Source: Ruminococcaceae bacterium UBA5904
GTDB lineage: Bacteria > Bacillota > Clostridia > Oscillospirales > Acutalibacteraceae
Reading direction: 5' to 3'
Assembly (NCBI GenBank): GCA_002431305.1
Contig: DJEG01000103.1
Span: forward strand, 6,382 to 14,026
Length of the DNA: 7,645 nt
Shown here: piece after piece, positions 1-4,967 of the stretch
Position numbering within the stretch: position 1 is the stretch's first letter
Layout of the letters: every line of letters starts with the position of its first letter
Program-made: the position numbers and the translations under genes
The notes under the pieces: model-generated
Databases searched by the model: none
The model's input: the letters and a program-made list of their open reading frames with translations, nothing else
Told to the model about the DNA's origin: nothing

Positions 1-350
1 CCGTCGTTAATATGACTCATTAGTTCTAATGAGACTGGTGTGTACATGCCCTCGTTTTCGTAAATTTTTTCCCCGTTCATATACACGGCGTACGAATAAT
101 CTATGCCCTCGGCGATGAAAAACGCGCGTTCGTTTTCTCTTTTATTAAATTCGGCAAAACAGCGGTATTCCCATGTGAAATTCTCAGTCTGTCTTAAAAT
201 CTCCGAATTATCCGAGTACATTATATCCCCGGCGTTTATGTATTTAAGATAATCTTTCTGCACGTTTCCGGGTACGGCTGCATGAAACCACTCCGTTTTT
301 GAGTTATCGGGCTTTACCGCGCGGGCTTCCCACTGCTGATGATAGCGCAT
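1..350 (-). CDS. GH2 family beta-mannosidase-like glycoside hydrolase, N-terminal fragment
   Basis: Only the first 116 codons are present; the gene runs off the left edge. The protein starts MRYHQQWEAR and has no signal peptide, so it is probably cytoplasmic. Residues about 20-75 match the start of the GH2 beta-mannosidase-type sugar-binding jelly roll: a Trp-Phe pair, then AAVPGNVQKDYLK, an 'AGDIMYSDN' stretch and 'FTWEYRCFAEF', the usual W-x-Y-x-x-x-F strand. The next strand (RAFFIAEGIDYSYAVYMNGE) corresponds to the 'L.f.GvD..a.VyvNG' strand of this fold. GH2 enzymes of this type are normally around 800-900 residues and remove terminal beta-mannosyl (sometimes beta-glucosaminyl or galactosyl) residues; the catalytic domain lies outside the window, so the substrate is uncertain. 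The ATG at 350 is set by an AAGGAG site at 364-359 with an 8-nt spacer. The gene has its own promoter and follows the peptidase gene on the same strand. Confidence 0.8.
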   Translation of the reverse strand, partial: MRYHQQWEARAVKPDNSKTEWFHAAVPGNVQKDYLKYINAGDIMYSDNSEILRQTENFTWEYRCFAEFNKRENERAFFIAEGIDYSYAVYMNGEKIYENEGMYTPVSLELMSHIND

Positions 351-358
351 ATCGAGCT

Positions 359-364
359 CTCCTT
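359..364 (-). promoter_or_regulatory. Ribosome binding site of the GH2 gene
   Basis: AAGGAG on the minus strand, 8 nt before the ATG at 350. It fixes the start of the partial glycosidase gene. Confidence 0.75.
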
Positions 365-379
365 GTGTTTTATGAATTT

Positions 380-408
380 ATTTTATAATAAATCGCGGTA
401 TTCGTCAA
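380..408 (-). promoter_or_regulatory. Sigma-A-type promoter for the GH2 gene
   Basis: On the minus strand TTGACG (408-403) is followed after 17 bp by TAAAAT (385-380). The predicted transcript start near 373 leaves a short leader that contains the AAGGAG site. The promoter begins just after the terminator hairpin of the upstream peptidase gene, so the two minus-strand genes look like separate transcription units. Confidence 0.6.
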
Positions 409-412
409 CAAT

Positions 413-446
413 AAAACCGTCCCGAATAAAAATACGGAACGGTTTT
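413..446 (-). terminator. Intrinsic terminator of the M28 peptidase gene
   Basis: A 12-bp inverted repeat, arms 413-424 and 435-446 with a 10-nt AT loop, starts 20 nt beyond the peptidase stop codon. Read on the minus strand the arms pair fully with one G-U wobble, and the 3' arm ends in TTTT followed by ATTGTT. On the plus strand the same repeat has one C-A mismatch but a longer run of six T (443-448), so it could act in both directions. No plus-strand gene ends here, so the minus-strand role is preferred. Confidence 0.7.
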
Positions 447-466
447 TTGTACTATGCATTATGTAA

Positions 467-1753
467 TCAATCGTTGTCTTCGCCGGCGAACTTGATTATT
501 GTGTTGAGGATAATTTCGTAGCCTGTTTTGATTGTTTCGGGAACGAGCCTGTCATAGCTGTCGCGTCTGTTGTGGTAGTAGTCTGCGGGCGCGGGATCCA
601 TAGCTGCGAGAGTCGCCGCCCTGATGCCGGCCTGAGCATAAGCCGCCGCGTCGGACGAGCCGAAGAATACGTTTGCATACTTGAGATTTTCGTGACCCAT
701 TTCAGCCGCAGCCTCTCTGACTATCGAGCAAAGCTCCTGGTCAAGCTTAACCGTTCCGGACATGTCCTTATTGTAAACGTTAAGATCCTTAAGGTCGGTG
801 AGCGTGTCTACGCAGAGAACAACTGTCTCAACGTTCGGGTCGGTAAGCTCGTCATGATGCGCCTTTGCATAAGCCTTTGCGCCTCTGAGTCCCGCTTCCT
901 CGCCGTCGGTTATCATGCAGACAACCTCTGTGTTTTCGAATTTAAGATCCATTTCGTCGAGCATTTTAAGCGCGCAGACAGCCGCTAGAGTACCCGTAAG
1001 GTTGTCGTTCGCACCGGGGGAGAGGATTCTGAAGTTAATGAATCTGTTGAGCAGAAACATGCCTATGAGTGTAAGAGCGTGAACGGGGAACGCAGTATCG
1101 GTGATGAATTCTGCAAGTTTGCCCTTTTTGCCCGAAGCCGAGAGAACCGCAGAAGTTGACGAGAGAACAGCGGAGATTATTGCGGTGACAATCGACGTGC
1201 CCATGAACGGAGCCATGAGTTTACCCTTGCCGTAGTAAATATGTCTCCACTCGTACGCGGTGTCGATATGTCCGCTTATTATAATGCGCTTTTTGGTCTC
1301 GCCCTTTGCCTTGCGGACTGCAATCATGTTGCTTCCGTCTGCTTTGGGATAGAATTTATCGAGCAGCTCTCTGTAAAACAGGAACTCTCCGGCCGTGATT
1401 CCGAGCGAAACGAGGTCTACGCCCGCAATAAGAGCGTGGGGAAGAGTCTTGCCCGCCTTTGTTTTGGGTTTGAGTCCGTATTTTATCGCGCCCGCGCCGA
1501 GAACGGAAGCTCCGACCGCCGCGCTGACTCCCTTTGTAAAGTGGAGAAAAGCCTTGGGCGCCATTTGGTATGTTTCGTAATGAATTTCGTCCGCGAATTT
1601 TTCAAGTTCCTTTTCGAGAATTTTCTGAGCCTCTTTAGCCTCTTTGCTTCCCGATTCCCTGGGGCCTACTTTTTTTATGATTTCGGTGATTTTATCGACA
1701 GAATACTTGACGTTTTCGGATATAATCCTGTCGTCGATTCTTTTAACTGCCAT
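467..1753 (-). CDS. M28-family zinc metallopeptidase with membrane segments
   Basis: 428 residues, complete. The M28 (aminopeptidase Y/S-like) co-catalytic zinc set is all there: SGHIDTA with H162 and D164, PGANDN with D250, the Glu pair E285-E286 in TDGEEAG, D316 in CVDT, and H394 in YYHNRRD. The expected activity is release of N-terminal amino acids or cleavage of small peptides by two zinc ions. Unlike soluble secreted M28 enzymes it has no N-terminal signal peptide. It has hydrophobic stretches at about 68-91 and 104-127, before the catalytic core, and at about 181-205 and 221-241, between the first and second zinc motifs. This suggests a membrane-embedded enzyme; the side on which the active site lies cannot be read with certainty. 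The ATG at 1753 has an AAGGAG site (1766-1761) 7 nt upstream. It is transcribed divergently from the four-gene paralogue block. Family assignment is firm; substrate is unknown. Confidence 0.92.
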   Translation of the reverse strand: MAVKRIDDRIISENVKYSVDKITEIIKKVGPRESGSKEAKEAQKILEKELEKFADEIHYETYQMAPKAFLHFTKGVSAAVGASVLGAGAIKYGLKPKTKAGKTLPHALIAGVDLVSLGITAGEFLFYRELLDKFYPKADGSNMIAVRKAKGETKKRIIISGHIDTAYEWRHIYYGKGKLMAPFMGTSIVTAIISAVLSSTSAVLSASGKKGKLAEFITDTAFPVHALTLIGMFLLNRFINFRILSPGANDNLTGTLAAVCALKMLDEMDLKFENTEVVCMITDGEEAGLRGAKAYAKAHHDELTDPNVETVVLCVDTLTDLKDLNVYNKDMSGTVKLDQELCSIVREAAAEMGHENLKYANVFFGSSDAAAYAQAGIRAATLAAMDPAPADYYHNRRDSYDRLVPETIKTGYEIILNTIIKFAGEDND

Positions 1754-1760
1754 GTTTCCT

Positions 1761-1766
1761 CTCCTT
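1761..1766 (-). promoter_or_regulatory. Ribosome binding site of the M28 gene
   Basis: AAGGAG on the minus strand with a 7-nt spacer to the ATG at 1753, supporting that start. Confidence 0.75.
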
Positions 1767-1828
1767 ATAAAACGTTACTTTCATACCTCTTTTGCGTCTG
1801 TTTTGAGATAAATACAATATGATTTTCT

Positions 1829-1857
1829 ATTTTATATGCATTGAAACAAAAAATCAA
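1829..1857 (-). promoter_or_regulatory. Sigma-A-type promoter for the M28 gene
   Basis: On the minus strand TTGATT (1857-1852), a 17-bp spacer and TAAAAT (1834-1829). Transcription would start near 1822 and give a leader of about 70 nt. One copy of a 12-bp direct repeat (1840-1851) sits inside the spacer. Confidence 0.5.
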
Positions 1858-1935
1858 CAATCATTTAATAATATTCTTAAATTATGCGACATTTATTCAC
1901 AAATTATTCATAGAATTTTGCGGATTGAAACAAAA
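1840..1935. repeat. Direct repeat pair ATTGAAACAAAA in the divergent intergenic region
   Basis: Two identical 12-bp copies occur at 1840-1851 and 1924-1935, 84 bp apart, which is about eight turns of B-DNA. The left copy lies between the -35 and -10 of the minus-strand M28 promoter; the right copy ends 35 bp before the -35 of the plus-strand promoter. They could be operator sites for a shared regulator. The repeat is A-rich in A-rich DNA, so chance is possible. Confidence 0.3.
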
Positions 1936-1970
1936 TAGACAAAACATGTCCGCCTGTTCCGAACTTTTTA

Positions 1971-1999
1971 TTGCAAAGATTTCAAGGTTATGTTAAGAT
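1971..1999 (+). promoter_or_regulatory. Sigma-A-type promoter of the four-gene paralogue operon
   Basis: TTGCAA (1971-1976), 17-bp spacer, TAAGAT (1994-1999), preceded by TG at 1991-1992 in the extended -10 position. Transcription would begin near 2006, leaving a leader of about 30 nt before the ATG at 2036. This rules out the in-frame ATG at 2000, which would lie upstream of the transcript start. Confidence 0.65.
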
Positions 2000-2020
2000 A
2001 TGTACTGTATAAGTATTATG

Positions 2021-2025
2021 AGGAG
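2021..2025 (+). promoter_or_regulatory. Ribosome binding site that decides the start of gene A
   Basis: AGGAG lies 10 nt before the ATG at 2036. The in-frame ATGs at 2000 and 2018 have no such site in front of them, and the one at 2018 directly abuts it on the wrong side. Confidence 0.65.
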
Positions 2026-2035
2026 CAATATATTT

Positions 2036-3016
2036 ATGGATTATAAATTTGTAATAATTATATTAATCGTGCTAATCGTGATTCTCGCCGTCGTAATTAT
2101 TGCCGTATCGGCTGTTAAATCAAAGAAGCAGAAGGCTCAGAGTGAGAATAAAACACTCGCTCCCATGCCCGAGGTGTCAAAGGATACGTTAAATCTCGTT
2201 AACGACGTTTACGACGAGGTGAAAAGAGAAAAGGAGGAGATGCTGAAGGCGATTTCCGACGAGGCTGTACCGCCGATGGACGACATACTTTTAAACGATA
2301 TCGACCCCGAGCTGTTAAACGACATCGACCCGGAGTTCCTTATGGAGCTTACGTCGTCGGATACAGATTCGTCAAAGACTCAGGAACCGCCTCAGGGGCA
2401 CGACGAAATTACGTCGCTTGTGTCGGTTGAGGACAACGAGGACGAAAAAACAGAGTGCAAGGCTGTGCCCGAATGCGTAAAGGCGTACCTTGAAAACAGC
2501 TATTACTTAAAGGGCAGATCATTTTCCGAAAAGCAGATAAAAAATACGTTTATTGCCATAGAGGGAAACGATGTAAGACTCAGTACAAATATCGATTCAA
2601 GAGAAATTGAGGTTATCATAAAGGATTCAAACGTTTATCTCGTAAATCCCGTAAATAAAAAATACATGGAGATGTCCAAAAAGCTGATGAAAATGCTCGG
2701 CAGGGGCGAGGAGGATTTTGATTTCGCTTCTGTAGGAGTTTCGGAAAATATGAGAAATTCCGCATGCTTAAAATTCACTGCGTCCGTCGACGGCGTAGCG
2801 TGTGACTGCTATGAATTCAAAACGGACGAAAGAATATTAAGACTCTATGTTTCGACCGGGGGTGAATTTAAGCTCATGATGAATTACGACGTTTCGGGCG
2901 AACTTGTCAGCGCGCTTAAAACAGACGAATTCATCCCGCATGCCGGCGGTGATTATATAAATTTCGATTCGCTTAAAAAAGTAGGAATGATGGCGTTTTT
3001 CTCCGATATGGTATGA
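2036..3016 (+). CDS. Gene A: single-pass membrane protein with the shared paralogue C-terminal domain
   Basis: 326 residues from the ATG at 2036, chosen over the longer in-frame start at 2000 because of the promoter and ribosome binding site. Order: four residues (MDYK), a TM helix at about 5-27 rich in Ile and Val, the basic cluster KSKKQK, an acidic region (about 40-145) with the tandem octapeptide LLNDIDPE at 85-100, and from about 147 to the end a domain shared with the next three genes. Shared hallmarks are a beta-rich first half, 'VYLVNPVNKKYMEMSK' (199-214), a Cys-containing strand 'ACDCYEF' and a C-terminal 'FIPH...' segment. There is no zinc ribbon and no lipobox. The basic residues lie after the TM helix, which by the positive-inside rule could place this copy's C-terminal domain in the cytoplasm, unlike its neighbours. 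First gene of the operon; its stop is 10 bp from the likely B start. Function unknown; I do not recognise a named family. Confidence 0.85.
   Translation: MDYKFVIIILIVLIVILAVVIIAVSAVKSKKQKAQSENKTLAPMPEVSKDTLNLVNDVYDEVKREKEEMLKAISDEAVPPMDDILLNDIDPELLNDIDPEFLMELTSSDTDSSKTQEPPQGHDEITSLVSVEDNEDEKTECKAVPECVKAYLENSYYLKGRSFSEKQIKNTFIAIEGNDVRLSTNIDSREIEVIIKDSNVYLVNPVNKKYMEMSKKLMKMLGRGEEDFDFASVGVSENMRNSACLKFTASVDGVACDCYEFKTDERILRLYVSTGGEFKLMMNYDVSGELVSALKTDEFIPHAGGDYINFDSLKKVGMMAFFSDMV
2288..2335 (+). repeat. Tandem 24-bp repeat encoding LLNDIDPE twice
   Basis: Two adjacent 24-nt units (2288-2311 and 2312-2335) encode the same octapeptide in the acidic region of gene A. The units differ at several third or synonymous positions, so the duplication is not brand new or the peptide is under selection. 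Confidence 0.7.
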
Positions 3017-3026
3017 GAGGTGCATG

Positions 3027-3920
3027 ATGGCTTCCGAAGAAAAAAAGAATTCCGTATCGTCGGATTCTAAGGGTATTGATTCAAAAAAGCATAAAAATAA
3101 AAAAGAAAAAGAAATAGACGGCGTGGTCGTCGTAAATAAAAAGGGTCCCTCGGCAAAGCCCGTCATTATGGGAATTGTACTTGTTATTCTCATCGCCGCG
3201 ACTGTCGGAGCCCTTACATATTTTATTAAAAACAAACCCGAAATGCCGAGCGAAACAGCCGGCGAAACGACCGTTAATACCGTGCAGAGCGGTAATCTGC
3301 TCGGCACTCCCGCTCAGGCGACTGCTCCTCTGACAACCGTTCCCGAGGTTACAAAACCGCAGATTGTTTTGGAGGGGGATGCAAAAACTTTTGCCTCGGG
3401 CACATATACGCTCGACGGCACGGTTTATGTTTCGGGCGGTTCGGGCGGTTATGCCGTCAGTATCGCAAGTTCTCAGACATATACGGAAATTTCGGGTCTG
3501 TGCTCGGGCATGTGGCTCGGCGTTATGAAAAAGGACGGGCAGAAATATCTGCTTGACAACGAGAGTAAAACGTATATAGACTTTACCGAGGAAGCGTATG
3601 AAAAACTAGGCGTTGATAAAATTCCGTATGACGTAGACCTTCCGGGCGATATTTCGTCGTGCGAATTCAAGCGTGCAGACGTTCTGTTGAATGACGATAA
3701 CGCGGTTTGCTACGGAGCCGACTATAACGGCGGTCACGCAGATATCTACACGGTGAACGGAGTTTTAAAACAGTTCGTAATATTTGCCGAGGACTACACC
3801 CCGCTTTACGAGGTTATCGTTAACAGCATATCCCCTGCCGTACCATCAGACCGTATTACAGCATCGGGATTTGCCAGGAGCACGTCAATTTTCTCGTTCT
3901 TCAGCGCGCTCGCCTCATAA
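3027..3920 (+). CDS. Gene B: membrane protein with lysine-rich cytoplasmic tail and shared paralogue domain
   Basis: 297 residues from the second of two adjacent ATGs. The GAGAGG site (3015-3020), which overlaps the stop of gene A, is 6 nt from the ATG at 3027 and only 3 nt from the one at 3024, so 3027 is preferred. Counting from 3024, the order is: a very basic, hydrophilic tail (1-45; clusters KKHKNKKEKEK-like and KK), a TM helix at about 46-68, a Thr/Pro-rich linker (69-118) with TTVP, then the shared domain (119-298). The domain carries the 'KYLLDNESKTYIDFTEE' block matching the other copies, a Cys pair C213/C229 and the 'VPSDRITASGF' end. The Lys-rich tail before the helix predicts a cytoplasmic N-terminus and an outside C-terminal domain. 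It is the most diverged copy in the first half of the domain. Coupling to gene A is likely because of the 10-bp gap. Function unknown. Confidence 0.85.
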   Translation: MASEEKKNSVSSDSKGIDSKKHKNKKEKEIDGVVVVNKKGPSAKPVIMGIVLVILIAATVGALTYFIKNKPEMPSETAGETTVNTVQSGNLLGTPAQATAPLTTVPEVTKPQIVLEGDAKTFASGTYTLDGTVYVSGGSGGYAVSIASSQTYTEISGLCSGMWLGVMKKDGQKYLLDNESKTYIDFTEEAYEKLGVDKIPYDVDLPGDISSCEFKRADVLLNDDNAVCYGADYNGGHADIYTVNGVLKQFVIFAEDYTPLYEVIVNSISPAVPSDRITASGFARSTSIFSFFSALAS

Positions 3921-3948
3921 AATGCCGGACTTTACAATAATAATTAAT

Positions 3949-3965
3949 CGGAACGTCATGTTCCG
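3949..3965 (+). other. Small hairpin in the gene B-C gap
   Basis: CGGAAC and GTTCCG (3949-3954 and 3960-3965) form a perfect 6-bp stem with a 5-nt loop in the only sizeable gap (65 bp) inside the operon. No T-run follows, so it is not an intrinsic terminator. It may be an mRNA stability or processing element, or a palindromic protein site. A TGATATAAT sequence follows at 3975-3983, 2 bp before the gene C start. Confidence 0.35.
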
Positions 3966-3985
3966 TATGAGGAATGATATAATTA

Positions 3986-4954
3986 ATGAAATGCAAAAAC
4001 TGCGGTCACGAGATGATCGACGGCGTTTACCGCTGTATGAACTGCGGGGCTTTTGCGCCTGACTCGTATTCTGATTCGGACGGCGTTCATAAGGATGAGG
4101 ATGATTTTTTCATAACCGATAAAATCAACAACTCCGCCGTACAGTCCGTTTCGAAAACGAACAGTCAGACAGACCCGTTAAAAATAATTAAACCGATTAT
4201 AATATGTCTTGTCTGTGTTATCGCAGTGTGCGCCGTCGTTCTTGTAATTTTACAGAAAAAGCCCTCGGCTTCAAACGACGCTCAGACTACGGTTCCGGCA
4301 CAGACCGGGGTAACAGCAGCGTCGAACGTCCGGAATAATCAGCAGGCGATAGCCGACGAGCATTTACAGCAAAATAACGTGAACACGCCCGAATATAAGG
4401 CGTATTCGTGCGAGGGATTTACAGCTCTTCTTTCCAATTCGTTTTACATGGTATGCACCGTTCCGGATTCTTCGGGCACCGACACGAATTTCTCGATTGC
4501 CGTATCCGGTTCGGACAGCGAGATTTCGTACGATATGGATTCTATGAAAATCGCGCTTATGAATTTAAACGGCGAAACGTACCTTGTAAATCCTAAGAAT
4601 AATACATATATCAACGCCTCGAAAACAATGCTTTCCATGATGGGAATAAGCGACGAGGATTTGAGTTTTGATATGATGTGGCCGGATAAAAATACGAAAT
4701 TTACATTCGAGGATTCTCAATATGATTCGAATGACGCGGTCTGCTGTACATATACGGATTCCGACGGCGTTCTGACGAAAATTTATATAGTAGATTCACA
4801 AATTGTCGGCATAGATTCCTGCGATTCTTCCGGAAACGCCGTAAGCAGTATTAAAGTTTCGACTCTTACGGGCAGTATCCCCGAGGATCAGCTGACGCTC
4901 TCCGGAAAACGGTCGGCAGGTATGATGGATTTTGTAACAAATCTGATGAACTAA
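3986..4954 (+). CDS. Gene C: zinc-ribbon membrane protein with shared paralogue domain
   Basis: 322 residues. The N-terminus is a zinc ribbon, CKNCGH...CMNCG, with Cys at 3, 6, 17 and 20, the short zinc_ribbon type common at the start of Bacillota membrane proteins. It is followed by an acidic Ser/Asp-rich stretch (26-62), a TM helix at about 69-89, a low-complexity linker with TTVP at 101-104, and the shared domain from about 138 to 322. The domain shows 'IAVSGSDSEI', 'GETYLVNPKNNTYINASK' (196-213), 'AVCCTYTD' and the terminal 'SIPEDQLTLSGK'. Topology is probably ribbon inside, domain outside. The architecture recalls staphylococcal TcaA-type proteins (ribbon, TM, extracytoplasmic domains), but I see no homology to the TcaA domains. 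The ribosome binding site (GAGGA, 3969-3973) is 12 nt from the ATG, rather far. Third of four co-directional paralogues. Function unknown. Confidence 0.87.
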   Translation: MKCKNCGHEMIDGVYRCMNCGAFAPDSYSDSDGVHKDEDDFFITDKINNSAVQSVSKTNSQTDPLKIIKPIIICLVCVIAVCAVVLVILQKKPSASNDAQTTVPAQTGVTAASNVRNNQQAIADEHLQQNNVNTPEYKAYSCEGFTALLSNSFYMVCTVPDSSGTDTNFSIAVSGSDSEISYDMDSMKIALMNLNGETYLVNPKNNTYINASKTMLSMMGISDEDLSFDMMWPDKNTKFTFEDSQYDSNDAVCCTYTDSDGVLTKIYIVDSQIVGIDSCDSSGNAVSSIKVSTLTGSIPEDQLTLSGKRSAGMMDFVTNLMN

Positions 4955-4960
4955 GGAGGA
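4953..4960 (+). promoter_or_regulatory. Ribosome binding site of gene D overlapping the gene C stop
   Basis: AAGGAGGA overlaps the last two bases of the gene C stop codon and is 7 nt from the ATG at 4968. It is the strongest site in the operon and suggests translational coupling and high output of D. Confidence 0.8.
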
Positions 4961-4967
4961 ACATCAA

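Noticed and set aside
572..988. 138-codon plus-strand ORF
   Set aside because: It lies entirely antisense to the M28 coding sequence and shows no family motif.
1241..1822. 193-codon plus-strand ORF
   Set aside because: It is antisense to the M28 peptidase gene, whose zinc motifs are unambiguous, and it has no ribosome binding site or recognisable domain.
1840..1935. CRISPR-like repeats
   Set aside because: There are only two copies of a 12-mer, far shorter and fewer than a CRISPR array, and no cas gene is present.
2000..2035. Longer start of gene A at 2000
   Set aside because: This ATG lies next to the -10 box of the operon promoter, before the predicted transcript start, while AGGAG sits correctly before the ATG at 2036.
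2837..3307. 156-codon minus-strand ORF
   Set aside because: It runs antisense across the end of gene A and start of gene B, without a ribosome binding site or promoter.
3949..3965. Terminator between genes B and C
   Set aside because: The hairpin has only six base pairs and no T-run, and gene C otherwise lacks a convincing promoter, so read-through is expected.
3784..4062. 92-codon plus-strand ORF bridging genes B and C
   Set aside because: It is out of frame with both paralogues, which align well to each other in their own frames.
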